A stretch of DNA of 64,000 nucleotides from Oscheius sp. JU75. Taxonomy: Eukaryota; Nematoda; Chromadorea; Rhabditida; Rhabditidae. The stretch spans positions 1,798,001-1,862,000 of the forward strand of contig JASJZC010000001.1 of the NCBI GenBank assembly GCA_037178855.1. Direction: 5' to 3'. Positions 1-11,227 of the stretch are shown one piece after another. The translations under genes were made by a program, and so were the position numbers. The notes below the pieces were generated by a model. It was not told the origin of the DNA and searched no databases. It saw only the letters and a list, made by a program, of their open reading frames with translations. Positions within the stretch are counted from its first letter, which is position 1; every line of letters starts with the position of its first letter.

Positions 1-841
1 TCCCTCGTAAAGACTGTAATTCTGCTCCGGGACTCGACACTGAGTGAAATAGCAGGCATGTACCCAATGTGGATCGACCAGGAATGGTCTCTTCTCCATG
101 GAGAGTACGGATTGAAGGGTCTGAACATCAGTATTTCTGAGAAAGTGACCAAAAAACTGACACTTTTTTTACCGCCTCGCGAAAAAATGACATGGGTAGC
201 GGCAGGCGTCAGTCTTCTCAACACGAAGGCTCCCATCTGGCGCAGTTTTGACTTAACCGTCTTCGCCGACTCTGTACAGCATTGAAAGTCCACGAAAGCG
301 CAGATTCCTATGAGATTTTACAATTTTTGTAGCGAGAAAGTGTAAAAAAAAACCTCGTAAGATGGAGTTGCTCATACAGGAGCCCGAGAGCTCGTCTTCC
401 TCGGAGCTCAGCTGATAAATTGCTTCTTTCACATCCTTCTCCAGACGCTGGAACACCTCCTCTGACGAATAATTGACCGCGTCCTCCTGGAAATTCGATT
501 TTGTGAGGGATTCAATTCCAGCAAATGATAAAAACCCAGGAAATCAAAGTTAAATCCAACTTCGTCGGCTGTCGTGGCCACTTGGTCACTATCCGGCATG
601 AAATCCAACGAAACTGTGGCCTCGACTACGTCAACTTCCTCTTCTGGCTCTTCTGAACGAACCTGCTCCTCTTCTCGAGGGAAAATATCTGAGTATGGCG
701 TAATTTCCAGGTCCTGAATTTCTTTTTGGGAGAGAAAGACGTCAGACTGACCGAAAGCTGTGGATATAGCCGCTGAACGCTTATGGAAACATCGTCGATT
801 GGCGATATATCCAGGTCGGGAAAGTTGTAGGCCGTTGTCAT
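1..841 (-). CDS. BRCT-domain protein, microcephalin (MCPH1)-like, 3' end missing
   Basis: Minus-strand gene starting at ATG 841-839 and running off the left edge. Exons read by eye: 752-841, 561-713, 354-486, 173-271 and 1-120. The first 100 or so residues are acidic and low in complexity. Exons 4 and 5 encode a BRCT fold: a core reading MGAFVLRRL then THVIF, followed by FLVDPHWVHAC, which matches the conserved beta3-alpha2 and Trp/Cys positions of BRCT repeats. The best family match I recognise is the first BRCT of microcephalin, a chromatin and DNA-damage protein, but other BRCT proteins are possible. A GTTTTAG acceptor lies 3 bases before the ATG. The phases of exons 4 and 5 do not close by one base (see findings). 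Donor choice at 560 is also uncertain. BRCT call is firm; the ortholog is not. Confidence 0.6.
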
Positions 842-1567
842 TGCCTAAAACTGGACGGATTGTGAAATTGTACAGTTGCTGAGGGCGGAGCTTCGGAGGG
901 GGACAATTTCGCAAGATTGTGGATACGGTAATGATCGATTCTTAGGCGATTTCCAGCAATTTTTGGGAAAAGAGTCTTACAAAACTCGGCATTTCTTCTC
1001 GACACACTTCCTTCGCCACTTTAGATAGCCAAAATACAGTCTCTTAGGTCTTTTCAACGTGCAGGCAGCCTTTTCGCATGAAAAATGGTGTAGAAAACAG
1101 CTGAAATGCTTCCGTCACCCTCGTACCTTATCAAGCGTTCAAAAATTTTGAATTGCCGCGGTTTCGTCGCTGCGCAGGCCCGGTAAACAGCGCGCCTTTT
1201 AGCTGCGTAGCTTTTTCCTCTCTCATCTCAAAGAAAGCACGTTGTCGCTTTTTTTCCTCCCTTTTCTTCTTATTTTGTTGCTGTTGCAAAGTAAGAGTGG
1301 TTTGCCAAAAATTGACCGAAAAAAATACTCAAAAAATGGCTATAAATCGTTTGGGGAGAGAATTTTTCCGATAGGAACTTTGTACGGTATTTTCTCGTGT
1401 TTACTTACATTTAGTGGGTTTCTATTTTTTCTCGAAAAGAATAAGGAGACTTCATAACGAAATAACATCCAAGATTTGCTACAAGTTGGCCTAGAAGGGA
1501 TCCACATGCCTTGGTTTCTCGCCTTTTGTGCGGTTTCCACAACACAAGGAATTCTTTCTTTCAGGCG
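842..1567. other. Intergenic, divergent gene starts
   Basis: This 0.7-kb gap lies between the divergent BRCT gene and cox-4 and must hold both promoters. I see no further coding exon; the short open frames here have poor composition. A pyrimidine-rich stretch at 1551-1564 is the cox-4 leader acceptor. Confidence 0.5.
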
Positions 1568-2549
1568 ATGTTGTCTCGTAACCTGGCCTTGCCCCGCCTG
1601 GCTATCCGCACATTCCAGACCTCTTCTTCCCTGTCTAGTGAGTTTTTCAATATTTTTTTCTGAAAATACGAGCACTCGGAGTCTTTTCCCGCTACCAATT
1701 ACTAATTTGCAGGCGGACACCACATCGAGCACTGGTGGGGACCAGAAAGGGCTGCCGGCCGCGAGCTGGTTGGATACGGAGCCACTGGAGACAACGTGAG
1801 CTTTTTGGACCTAGATTTCCCACATGCTAGGTTTTAGACGTACCAGGACCGTCTTGACTACTGGTACCCGGCTATCCGTTTCCGCAAGGAGGACGGAACC
1901 ATCACCCCGATCAGACAAAAGGAGCAGGGAGACTGGAAGAATCTCTCGGCGGAGGAGAAGAAGCTCCGTACGTAAAAACTTTCTTTCGTAGAAAAATTCG
2001 ACATTTGCTGGGAAACTGATGAGCCGCTGTGCGAAACCGAACCCTGATCGTTCGAACGCGACGCGAGCGCTCTCAATGCCGAATTTTCAAAAGAAACATA
2101 CCTGTCGAATCAGCTCGCTGCCCTTGGCCCTTTTGAAAAAGTTGTCAAGTTGTACGAATGGCTTTTTATGGATAAAACGAGCTGAAATTAAATGAAAACT
2201 GCAATTTCTCCGCAATTTGTACAAATTCCCGTCTTTCAGTGTACCGCTACTCCTTCAAGCAAACCCTGGCCGAGTTCGAGGCTCCCACCGGCTACTGGAA
2301 GGTCGCCACCGCCGTCATTCTGTCCGTCCTCGCTCTCGCCACCCTCTACGCAACCTTCCTGAACAGATACGCCTATCCCGTGATGCCGCCTACCTTCCAG
2401 AATGAGTACAAGGAGGCCCAAGTCGAGAGAATGCTCGTCTTGGAGAAGGTGGGATATTTTACTCCAACTCTTACTAGATTCATGCGTTTCAGGGTCAGTT
2501 CCTCGGTCCCGCCAAGCACTACGATTATGAGAACAAGAAGTGGAAATAA
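1568..2549 (+). CDS. cox-4: Cytochrome c oxidase subunit 4, mitochondrial
   Basis: Five exons: 1568-1637, 1713-1795, 1838-1967, 2240-2448, 2493-2549, giving 182 residues. This is a nuclear-encoded subunit of respiratory complex IV in the inner mitochondrial membrane. The N terminus is rich in Arg, Leu and Ser with no acidic residue over the first 20 or so positions, a typical import presequence. A conserved matrix segment follows (YPAIRFR, then LYRYSFKQTLAEF). One transmembrane helix lies at about residues 118-138 (ILSVLALATLYATFL), followed by the intermembrane-space tail with PPTFQNE and the YDYENKKWK end. Length fits the family (about 170-185). All splice phases close. The start was chosen because a TTTCTTTCAG acceptor ends 3 bases upstream, suggesting trans-splicing. 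It converges on rpl-31, an arrangement I also remember for the C. elegans pair. Confidence 0.95.
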
Positions 2550-3003
2550 GCGACTCGTAGATATAATATGTAGCCCAACCACACCCCATTTTTTGCGTAT
2601 TGTCATCTTTTTGTGGCTGTCAAAACTGCTTCAGCTCTTTCACACTAGGTTATAGTCGAACTGCTGGTTTTGTCTTCCCTGAAAGTTGTTGTATGCGATA
2701 AGTGTAGTATAAATCGGCTTTGTGATTGTATTTGTTCGTTTCTCTTGGAGAAAATCTATGCTAACACAACCAAGCGACAAATTGAGCTCGAAGTTAGGAT
2801 CGTGAAGAGGCAAACTTTGCTCAAAACCGTCTCGCGACATTTGCATGCGAAACACTCCGGGCTCGACTAGCTTATTCCCGCAGAATATCGAATGTGAGTT
2901 ATTGTATTTCTGACTCCGGAGCCGTTATGAAAACGTACGCAGCCAGCCAACAGCTAAACAAGTCGCCCTTAGGTGAAGAGTGAACGAGAAACAATAACAG
3001 ACA
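2550..3003. other. Convergent intergenic spacer
   Basis: This spacer lies between the 3' ends of cox-4 and rpl-31. No coding exon or RNA gene was seen. It should contain the cox-4 3' UTR, but there is no canonical AATAAA for it. Confidence 0.5.
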
Positions 3004-3009
3004 TTTATT
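3004..3009 (-). terminator. Poly(A) signal of rpl-31
   Basis: AATAAA on the minus strand, 15 bases past the rpl-31 stop codon. This is a short 3' UTR, as is usual for ribosomal protein genes. Confidence 0.6.
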
Positions 3010-3023
3010 GTAACAAAAACAAT

Positions 3024-3552
3024 TTACTCTTCGGAATCCACGTTAACGTTGGTCAATCCCTTGAAGTTGGTGCATGGGACATACGTGCACAGAGTGTAGA
3101 GCTTGTGGGTGGAGTCCTCGTCTTCATTACGACGGCGAGAGAGACGAACACGGACACGGAAAGGTACGTTCCTGGAAATGGCAAAATTAGCGACATAATG
3201 AGGACGGGAATACAGGGCCTTTATCCCCAACAGCATTACAGCTAGCTCCTTTATCTCCAAAACAAAAAGAGTTAACTCACTTGATTCCCTTGGACCAGAT
3301 GAACTTGTTCAGTCTGGTATCGACACGGACGTCTTCGGTCTTCATTGCCTTCTTGGCAAACTTCTTGATCTCATCGACGGCACGGGGAGCGCGTCTCTTG
3401 GCTCCGCTGAAAAACAAGAACATGAAAAAGAGCTCAAGAAAGCTAACTCACATTCCCTTGATGTACTTGTGCAGATGGATGGTGAATTCACGAGTCACGA
3501 CCTCGTTGATCGCGTTTCTGGTTTTGCGATCAGTCTTCGGGGCCTTAGCCAT
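3024..3552 (-). CDS. rpl-31: 60S ribosomal protein L31 (eL31)
   Basis: Three exons on the minus strand: 3452-3552, 3281-3406, 3024-3171, encoding 124 residues (human protein 125). eL31 is a component of the large cytosolic ribosomal subunit near the peptide exit tunnel. Diagnostic stretches are [17 protein letters not shown] near the N terminus, [14 protein letters not shown] in exon 2 and [20 protein letters not shown] in exon 3, followed by [10 protein letters not shown]. All three splice phases close. The leader acceptor TTTTTCTTGCAG ends 5 bases before the ATG, so the mRNA is probably trans-spliced. Nothing unusual was seen. Confidence 0.97.
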
Positions 3553-4361
3553 TTTACCTGCAAGAAAAACGTGTCAAAAAGACTTCAAGGCGACGAAAAA
3601 GAGAAAGTAGAAGAAAATGTAAAGCACTCAAGGTCCAAGATATTTTCAAACGGACATATCGGCTCCAAACGAGGCGATCTTCGAAAATATTGGTTCTAAC
3701 GCAGTAAATGCATTTTTCGCAGCTAAATAAAAGAAAAAAACACGACAGAATCAATGCAAAACTAAGAGGAAAAATTTAGGAAAAGGGCGAAATCCGCTTC
3801 TGGCCGCCTTCGACCGCACTGCAGAAAACGTTGGATACTCAGTGGTCGTGGCGGGACCAGTTGCAAGCTACGCAGTCAAATTGAGGTAGAATACTTTTTC
3901 TCTGGTTTCTCAAGGTTTCTCGTTGATTTCTGAGTGGAATTCTCGATTTATTGTTCCACTGAAAAGGGCAAGGAATCACGGAAAGAGGAGTTGTGTATCG
4001 AAATATATAGTAAAGAGTCACATTTTGAGGAAAATCAGTCGATGAAGGGTGGAGAATGAAAGTTCCGTCATAGATACATGGGTAGGAAGCTGCAAAAGTG
4101 TTGCTATAGCCGAATTTTGAAGATCTTTCCGCTCAATTTGTAGCGTGAGATAGCGGTAAAATGGTCTGGGCGAAGACGACCGGGAAGTTCTTTGCCGTTG
4201 GTATCGGTGGCTTCCGAGCTGTTCTGACTCTTTCTTTATTTGGGTAACGGTAAAACAAGAAGTACTCGAGTTTCAAAAGATTTTACACTTCAAGTTATCT
4301 ACACGACGAATACACAAAAAGGGGGATTGGATCACAAGGAATGTCTTCAGCAGACTTTTTT
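3553..4361. other. Intergenic, rpl-31 promoter side and ubc-14 3' end
   Basis: This region separates two minus-strand genes and should hold the rpl-31 promoter. A minus-strand AATAAA at 4235-4240 lies about 120 bases past the ubc-14 stop and is its likely poly(A) signal. One tiny + strand frame at 4161 is listed separately. I see nothing else. Confidence 0.45.
4161..4247 (+). CDS. Possible 28-residue hydrophobic microprotein
   Basis: A short open frame of 28 codons with exon-like codon choice. It starts MVWAKTTGKFF and continues into a Gly/Ala/Leu-rich segment that could be one membrane helix. A TTTGTAG acceptor lies 20 bases upstream, as for the other genes here. It overlaps the 3' end region of ubc-14 on the opposite strand. 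A donor-like GGGTAACG at its end means it could also be a first exon. I recognise no family and chance occurrence is quite possible. Confidence 0.2.
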   Translation: MVWAKTTGKFFAVGIGGFRAVLTLSLFG

Positions 4362-5785
4362 TCAATTTTCTGCCAGTGGCAGGCAGAGCGTCTTCCTCAC
4401 GAGATTGTCAGCAATACGCTCGAATTGGGCTCTGTCTTCTCGCCACATCTTTGCCGCGTTCACATTAGCCGGCGACTCGTCGTTCGGCTCGGCCAGCATG
4501 CTTACCACACTGAGGAGGATCTTCTCAATTGACTGCACAGGACTCCATCTGAATATCTTGATATTAACAAAATGGAATAGGGGACAAACCTCTCGGAAGA
4601 ACTCTCGTAGCCGGTCGGATCGTCTCCTGGCGCATGAAGAATGGAAATACAGACACGGCCGTCCTGGTAGATGTTCGGGTGGAAGAGCTCGCATGTGAAT
4701 CTGAAAACGGCTCGTTTTTTGAGGATTCTTGTGGAATTTTGGAGGTACCGGATATATGCAAAAAAATGTGTTATCGCCTCTAATGGTCCATGCAATAGTT
4801 CTATCATTTGCCTGTTCCTAATAATATATTCTTCCCCTTTCGATCAGCCACCGCTTATTCTCTCCACTATAATCTCTCCAATCGATCTAATACGACTGGA
4901 ACTAAGCTCTACTGCTGATTTAGTCTTTCGAAGTGACTTGACATGGCTTTTCCTGCCATCTCTAACTCCAACCAGTGACATAATCAAAGTTATAGGGTGA
5001 ATCCAAAGTTCTTGCCATTTATAATCACTCAGAAACATCCTTTTTGTGGAGTTGTGGTTCTGTTTTTGGGCTCAAACGGGCGAAAAGAACTTCTGGTTAC
5101 CATAACACTTTAAAAAGAGTAGATTATTTAAGTGCGCAAAGAACTTGCCGGCCTGTAATTACAGACCAAAGCGCTTACAGTTGTAGGGAACTGTTTCATT
5201 AGCCTAGTGAAATCCTTTACAGCTCTTCTAGGTAATCTAACAACCGAAATAAGTCAGAGAATAGTATTTTTCCTCATCTAAATGCCTTAAAAATTTAAGA
5301 CAGTGACGTGGTAAGTAGGTTTCATTTACAATGATGCATCTTCACGTTTATCTACAAATTAACAGAGGAACCATGTCATCAAGTACACACGACTGTAACG
5401 CAGTTTTAACGAAATATGTTCCCTATTGTTTTGAACCTACTTGTTTGGGACGTCTAAAAAGTCAACAACTAGGCCGGCAGACAATTTCTAAAAAGGAAAG
5501 GCAGGAAAAAGCTAAATACCTACTTCATTTTCGGCGGACTGAGTGGATAGTCCTGTGGAAAGGTGATCCTCGCCGGGAAGACACCGTTCGCGAAGCACGT
5601 ATCGTCTGGACCTGAAATTCAGTTCGTTTTCTGACAGTTAGTAACAATGCTGTCGAACCTGTAATGAGACATTCCCACTCGAAAAAGTTCTCCTCGTCTA
5701 TTGGGGCGGCGATTATTCCCTCTGGTGGTCGATTCGTCAGCTCTCGGTACTCTGTCATAAGCCTTTTTAGAGCGTAGCCGGCCAT
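4362..5785 (-). CDS. ubc-14: Ubiquitin-conjugating enzyme E2, UBE2G2 type
   Basis: Four exons on the minus strand: 5659-5785, 5524-5611, 4590-4700, 4362-4548, giving 170 residues (human UBE2G2 165). The enzyme carries ubiquitin as a thioester and passes it to ER-associated degradation ligases. Visible features are the start [10 protein letters not shown], the NFFEWECLI strand, YPLSPPKM, the HPN motif, and the catalytic Cys in DGRVCISIL, which counts to residue 89 as in human UBE2G2. The acidic loop after the active site ([16 protein letters not shown]) is the insertion that separates G-type E2s from most others, and its wording matches G2 rather than G1. All phases close. TTTTCCAG ends 2 bases before the ATG. 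The large intron between exons 2 and 3 (4701-5523) shows no feature I can name. Confidence 0.95.
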
Positions 5786-6626
5786 TTCTGGAAAATTTTT
5801 AGCGTTGCTGGTCAAAACGAGCAAAAATAATAAGGTAGCATCTGGTTCTGAGAAAGGTGAGCACGTTCAGCCAGCTTTCTAGAATTTCGGGGTGTTTTAG
5901 GTAACCTGAGACAAAGAAAAGTGAAGTGAAATACAGCTGAGCTGCTAAAATCATGTAACATCTGTGAAAACAACGTTTTTCGGGTGCGAAAACGCTATAT
6001 AAGTACTAGAAGTATGAAATGTAATGTGACTGCCCACTAGGCACGTGTAGTGAAAAATGTGCATACACATATATGAAAAGAGGTACAAAGTACTGGCAGC
6101 AAGTTCACAATAAGGAAATAGAAAAAACAGCAGCAAAAAGGTGTTTTTTTGATAAAGTTTTTGGATTCGCACTGAGCATTTGAATTTTTTGTGGTTTAAA
6201 TTCCCGCGCAAGTTACGAGCCCACGAAATTGAATTATCTTGCAGCTTACTTTTTTGGTTGGTACTGCCGCAGTCATTTTCCAAGAAAAAAGTGACCGTCG
6301 CAGATGTAAAGGTAAAGAAACAAGGGCAACGCAGCAGGTACAAGGAGACAAGGACAGTTTGAGCCATAACAGAACAGGTCTTCTTGAACATTCCAACTGC
6401 TTCAATCCAGCGATTCCTCGCAATACGCAGTAGCACAGTTCGTCTTCCCGTTCTCTCTTCATCACGTAGTTCTGCCTTCCTGCTAGTTTCTGTTGGCTCT
6501 GTAATAGCTCCCAGCTCCATGTGTCTCTGTTCCTGTCTCTCTCTTTGACAGGAAGACTGGGTGTCTTCTCTCACAGAAAAAAGCAAAGGTAGATAATTTA
6601 CAAACTCTGACCAACAACAATACAAT
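5786..6626. other. Intergenic between ubc-14 and tipn-1
   Basis: About 0.84 kb upstream of ubc-14 and downstream of tipn-1, both on the minus strand. The longest minus frame here (to 6625) has low-quality composition and no domain, so I do not call it. No RNA gene or clear repeat was seen. Confidence 0.45.
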
Positions 6627-7557
6627 TCAATAATCGAAATCGGCCATCATGTCGTCGGCTTCTTCTTCAAACTGTCGTCGGGCTTTCTGATCCGGGTCAG
6701 GCATCTCGAATTGGTCGAAATCTTCTTCCGGGACCATTTTCGGCGGAGATGGAGCTTTTTTTCTGCTGATTGGTTGGAAATCATCGTCGTCGTCACTCTC
6801 GTCGCGACTTGTGATCACGCCGATTTGGGACTGAAATTGGTCGATTTTGCTCAAAATTGGTGACAATCCTACATTTTCAAACTTTTGAGACAATTTTGAG
6901 GTGGCATTGAAGAGAGCATCAAATTGGGTCTTGTCCTCGTTATTTGATGTGGTTATGAGCCCGTCACCCTTTTTGTTGCCGTCATTCTCGTCCTGTTCGT
7001 CCTCGAAATTGAGACTTTCTCCGCCTCGAAGTCTTGCCATGCAAGTCTGAGCCGGACATTTGGGCAAAAGAAGACCGGACACCCACCTTGACACGTGCCG
7101 TCTTCCCCAGTCGCTCGCATCTGGCCAAAATGTCGTCAAACTTCAGCCTCGGGAACATGACATGACTCCAATTCTCGTATTTTTTCATCATTATGTCCAG
7201 ATTCGCGTAAGGATCGAGCTTCTCATCATATTTCCAACTCTTGAATGTGTCCACGAGGGCTGGGATTCCCTGGAAAAGGTTCTTAACCGGAAACTGAGAA
7301 ACTGACCTTGGGACCGGTTAGAGTCGCCTCATTCAATTTGGGCTGCGGATTTCGGACTATTCGTTTTCTGGCTGCCTTCTCACTTCCTTCTAGAGCCTTC
7401 TTGAGAAGAGCCTCGTCCGATGGCACTGAAAGTAACTCGAAATGATAGAATCTGCTTAAGATTTACTCTCCGTCGCCTCATCGTCACCTATAGCCGGCCC
7501 ATCGTCAAAATCCTCGTTTCCAAAGAAGTCATTGCGCTCGTCGTCACTATCCAACAT
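6627..7557 (-). CDS. tipn-1: TIMELESS-interacting protein (TIPIN/Swi3/Csm3 family)
   Basis: Four exons on the minus strand: 7467-7557, 7307-7425, 7087-7269, 6627-7046, giving 270 residues. TIPIN binds TIMELESS at replication forks and supports fork protection, the S-phase checkpoint and cohesion. The N terminus is acidic (MLDSDDERNDFFGNEDFDD). The conserved Swi3 domain follows: KRIVRNPQPKLNEATL, GIPALVDTFK, then DIMMKKYENWSHVMFPRLKFDD and ARCERLGK, with the family's Trp-x-H-x-x-FP-x-LxF-x-D pattern. The long last exon is charged and low in complexity and ends in an acidic tail. Phases close throughout, and the smallest intron is 37 bases. A TTATCTTGCAG acceptor lies 12 bases before the ATG. 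The small candidate gene upstream ends 101 bases before this start, which suggests an operon. Confidence 0.9.
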
Positions 7558-7658
7558 TGTATAACGTCTCTGCAAGATAATTTCGATGCAGAAGCAGGAA
7601 GAAAACAGAAGAGAAAGCACATGAAACCGAGAAAATTAGAAATGCAATAAATTTTAAA

Positions 7659-7784
7659 CTAGCGCCAATTGAGCCTTGTGTAATTTGTGGATGGACGTTG
7701 GATTATATTTTCGAACGCCTGTTGCAGTTTTTCTTCTGCTCTTTTCGTGACTTTCTCGTTATTTTTCCCCAATGTTTTTGTCAT
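7659..7784 (-). CDS. Possible small charged protein upstream of tipn-1
   Basis: A 41-codon frame, MTKTLGKNNEKVTKR..., ending in NYTRLNWR. It is lysine-rich and could form one amphipathic helix (AEEKLQQAFENII). It is preceded by a CCTTTCAG acceptor 15 bases before the ATG, and a GTCAGT donor near 7889 would remove a 5'-UTR intron of about 90 bases. It lies on the same strand as tipn-1, 101 bases away, the spacing of nematode operon members. I recognise no family. The evidence is position, splice signals and fair codon choice only. Confidence 0.35.
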   Translation of the reverse strand: MTKTLGKNNEKVTKRAEEKLQQAFENIIQRPSTNYTRLNWR

Positions 7785-7901
7785 TTTACTGTGCAGGGAC
7801 TGAAAGGAAAACGTCAGAAGCAAGAAGTATGCGTAAAGCACGCGTATTATATAAAATACTGGGCTATTTGAAAAGAAAACGCTGACTGACCTAATTCGCA
7901 A

Positions 7902-8363
7902 GGCGAGAGGTTATGAGCAAGTGTTCAGCCTTTTTTACTGGTGTCGATGGACTGTGTAGGCTTATTAATGTTAGAGGGGCCTCAAAGTTGGTTGAAAAAC
8001 TGGCGAAATTCTATTCCTGTACATACAAATCATTTTCTATCATTTTTGTTCAGCCTTTTTTACTGGTGTCGATGGACATTTTTGCATGAAAAATTTGCAG
8101 TTTCGTAGCCTCTCCACTTCACGTGCAAAAAATCCGCCTTTTTCTGCCAACTGACACCAGCTGGCTGCCCTCCCTGCCATGCGCAAACAGTTGCCTACGT
8201 GCTGACGAGTAGCCACTGTGCTGCTGTTTTCCAGCGATAATCCGACTCGGTTGTCATATAATGACCTCCCAAAAAGTGTTGTCTATCCTACTCTTATCGA
8301 ATTTGCTCGCATCTTATCGTACTGTCCGCCTTATTGGTACATTTCCAGGTAACCCAGCAAAGA
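7902..8363. other. Intergenic between divergent genes
   Basis: Promoter region shared by the tipn-1 side (-) and the aminotransferase gene (+). It contains one 31-bp direct repeat, listed separately, and no coding exon. Confidence 0.5.
7922..8077 (+). repeat. 31-bp perfect direct repeat, two copies
   Basis: The same 31 bases, starting TGTTCAGCCTTTTTTACTGG, occur at 7922-7952 and again at 8047-8077, 125 bases apart, upstream of the aminotransferase gene. No transposon ends are evident around them. They could be a duplicated regulatory element or the scar of a small duplication. Confidence 0.75.
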
Positions 8364-11227
8364 ATGAGCGTCCTCTCCAGCGTTTTGAAGACTTCCGTTC
8401 GTGGAAAGTACGTTTCCCTCTATACAATCAATGAAATCGTGGGTTTCAGGTCCTGGTGGACGAATGTGGAGATGGGACCGGCTGACGCGATCCTCGGCGT
8501 GACGGAGGCTTTCAAGAAAGACACGAACCCGAACAAAATGAATCTGGGAGTCGGGGCCTACCGTGATGACCAGGGCAAGCCCTTCATCCTGCCCTCCGTC
8601 CGCTCAGCCGAGGAGCAGATCATCTCCTCCAAAATGGACCATGAGTATGCTGGAATTGCCGGTAAATATTTTCCAATACGTCTCAATCCTCTCTTTTCAC
8701 AGGAATTGGTGATTTTACCAAGAAATCCGCCGCGCTGGCTCTCGGAGACAGCAGCGAAGTCATCAAGTCAGGAAGGATTACGACCATGCAAAGCATTTCC
8801 GGAACTGGAGCCCTGAGAATCGGATCGGAGTTCTTGGCCAAGTATCTGAAGAGCAAGGTCATCTATCAGCCCACTCCGACCTGGGGAAATCACGTCCCGA
8901 TCTTCAAGTGAGTTGCCGGAATATGGTTGTGGCAAACCTTGTGCAGCCAAATCGAACTTGCGGCACGTACCTTTGCTCCCAATACAAATTCGAGCTCGTC
9001 TGAACAATACCAGAGCTCGAGCGGTGTCAATGATCTCAAAGTCAACGATCTCAGGCATAACCTGGTTGAAAAATCGCAACCATGCATCGTTATCGGACCG
9101 GCCCGTTTTTATACAGCATGCACTCAAGCCCGATCCGACCTCATCACATTTTTCTGAAAAGGGTTAGACGCCGTGTACAAAGAAAATTCTACCACTGGCC
9201 GGAAGAGACCAGTCTAACAAGAAAAGTTTGTTCATATACCAAAAGAAAACTTTGTCAGGAAAATGGCTTTGTGACTACGGAATCTTTTATTGCGCCAAAC
9301 TATCAAAAAGACGCTCAGGTGACGAACGAGAACCACAAAACTCATCTTTGGTGCTCCATCTTCGTCTATATAAGTAGATCCAAAAATGAGTTTCTGCGTC
9401 ATTTCTTTCCAAAGAATATTGGTCGATCTGTCAAAAGTCTTGACTCAAAATCTGTGAAACCGACTAACTTCCTCTCATTCCAGATTCGTCGGCGTGGACG
9501 TGAAGAACTACCGCTACTACGACAAATCGACCTGTGGACTCGACGAGGCTGGAGCGCTCTCTGATATTGCCTCCATCCCCAAAGGATCCGCGATTCTGCT
9601 TCACGCCTGTGCACACAACCCGACTGGTGTCGATCCTACGGTACTTTTTTTTCAATCTCCTTCAGGAAATCAGTTTCTTTTTTTAGAAGGAGCAGTGGAA
9701 GAAGATCTCGGAGATTTGCAAGAAAAACGAGCTGTTCGTCTTCTTCGACATGGCCTATCAGGGCTTCGCCTCAGGAAATGTCGATAATGATGCCTTCGCT
9801 CTCAGATATTTCGTCGAGCAGGGCCACAATGTTTGCTTCACGCAGTCCTACGCCAAGAATATGGGTCTTTACGGTTCGTGGCCATTTTCCTGCTAATTAA
9901 AAGACAAAATTCGCAGGAGAACGAGCCGGAGCCTTCTCGATGGTCTGCGCCGACAAGGAGGAGGCCGAACGCGTAGCCTCCCAGATCAAGATTCTCATCC
10001 GGCCGATGTACTCGAACCCGCCGATCCATGGAGCCCGAATTGTCGACAAAATTCTCAGCGATCCGGCCCTGAAGAAGCAGTGGTAAGCAAGTCTATTTTG
10101 CGTTTCGAAAGTTGATGACATGGCCGTCTGTAGACGGTGAGAGAATGGACTTCAGTACTCCTACTTCTACTAACCGATTACCATAGCGCTCTCAGTTCTG
10201 TTCTTTGACTTGTTTCCATTCTGTCTCTGTTAAGCTCATCCTTTCCCCATTCGTTTTGCCCCATCTCTCAATCAGTCTGCCAAGTCGAGCGTCTGACCAG
10301 TCTGCCAACTGTTTATGATGTCTCTGTCAACCGGACATACTGTTCTTCTGCTCCTGTGTCTGTGGCTTTGATGAACCGCGTTTATGTCAGCCAGACCTCC
10401 GCCTTAGTTGTGTTCAGGGATCTGGGCAGCCAGGCCAGATTACTGGAAAAAAAGACGTCCAACCGTTCAAGCCTGGTCAAACGTGGCCGACACGAACATT
10501 TCGACCAGGTTTGCAATATCTGGTTACACCAACGACACATAATTGTTCCTTTTTCTTACAGAGTTTCTTGCCTTGTCCTGTCCATTTCCATCACCTCTGA
10601 GTCTGGCGCTGCCTTTTCGTGATCTTGCCTTACTTGCCTTGTCCACTTGTTTAAATTGTTAGTATATTGCTAACATGTCGGTATTTGTCAAACTGACATC
10701 TTGTCCCTGCCCTAATTTGTTCTTCTCTTACGCGCTCAAATTATATCACAAGGCGGTAGTACCTAGTCTCAATAGTTCAATCGCTGTCCCGTTCCACAAC
10801 GATAAAGCGATTTGGTGGCCGAAAACTCATGTTAAGAATACCGAAACTGCCCTTTTCATGGCTCGAACGATCAAGTCTCATTTGTAAAACTGGATATGAT
10901 TACTACGCGTAATATGTTCATTTGTTTTTCCACCAAAACCTAGCCATTTCCAGGCTCGTCGATGTCAAGGGCATGGCCGATCGGATCATCTCGATGCGTT
11001 CCCAGCTCAAGGACCTGCTGGCCAAAGAGGGCAGCAACAAGGACTGGAGTCACATCACGGACCAGATTGGCATGTTCTGCTACACCGGTATCTCTCCCCA
11101 GCAGGTCGAGCGTCTGACCAAGGACTACTCGATCTATTTGACCAAAGACGGCCGGATCAGCGTGGCTGGAATCAGCTCGAAGAACGTCGGCTATCTGGCC
11201 AATGCCCTGCACAACGTCACCAAGTAA
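8364..11227 (+). CDS. got-2.2: Aspartate aminotransferase, mitochondrial (GOT2)
   Basis: Seven exons: 8364-8407, 8450-8661, 8703-8907, 9484-9640, 9687-9873, 9917-10082, 10954-11227, giving 414 residues. It is a PLP enzyme exchanging amino groups between aspartate/2-oxoglutarate and glutamate/oxaloacetate in the malate-aspartate shuttle. It has a short presequence, then [17 protein letters not shown] and [10 protein letters not shown]. The fold-type I signatures follow: [37 protein letters not shown]. The PLP-binding lysine is in [14 protein letters not shown] at about residue 263. The C-terminal [15 protein letters not shown] also matches. The isoform is called mitochondrial from [14 protein letters not shown] and the leader. 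All phases close. ACATTTCCAG ends 15 bases before the ATG. Introns 3 (8908-9483) and 6 (10083-10953) are long, with nothing recognisable inside. Confidence 0.95.

Noticed and set aside
5951-6625. Long minus-strand frame downstream of tipn-1
   Set aside because: Poor codon composition, no motif, and its reading needs unspliced sequence with several splice-like sites. Treated as chance.
8364-11227. Horizontal origin of the aminotransferase
   Set aside because: It has seven introns with local splice signals, ordinary codon use and an animal-type mitochondrial sequence.
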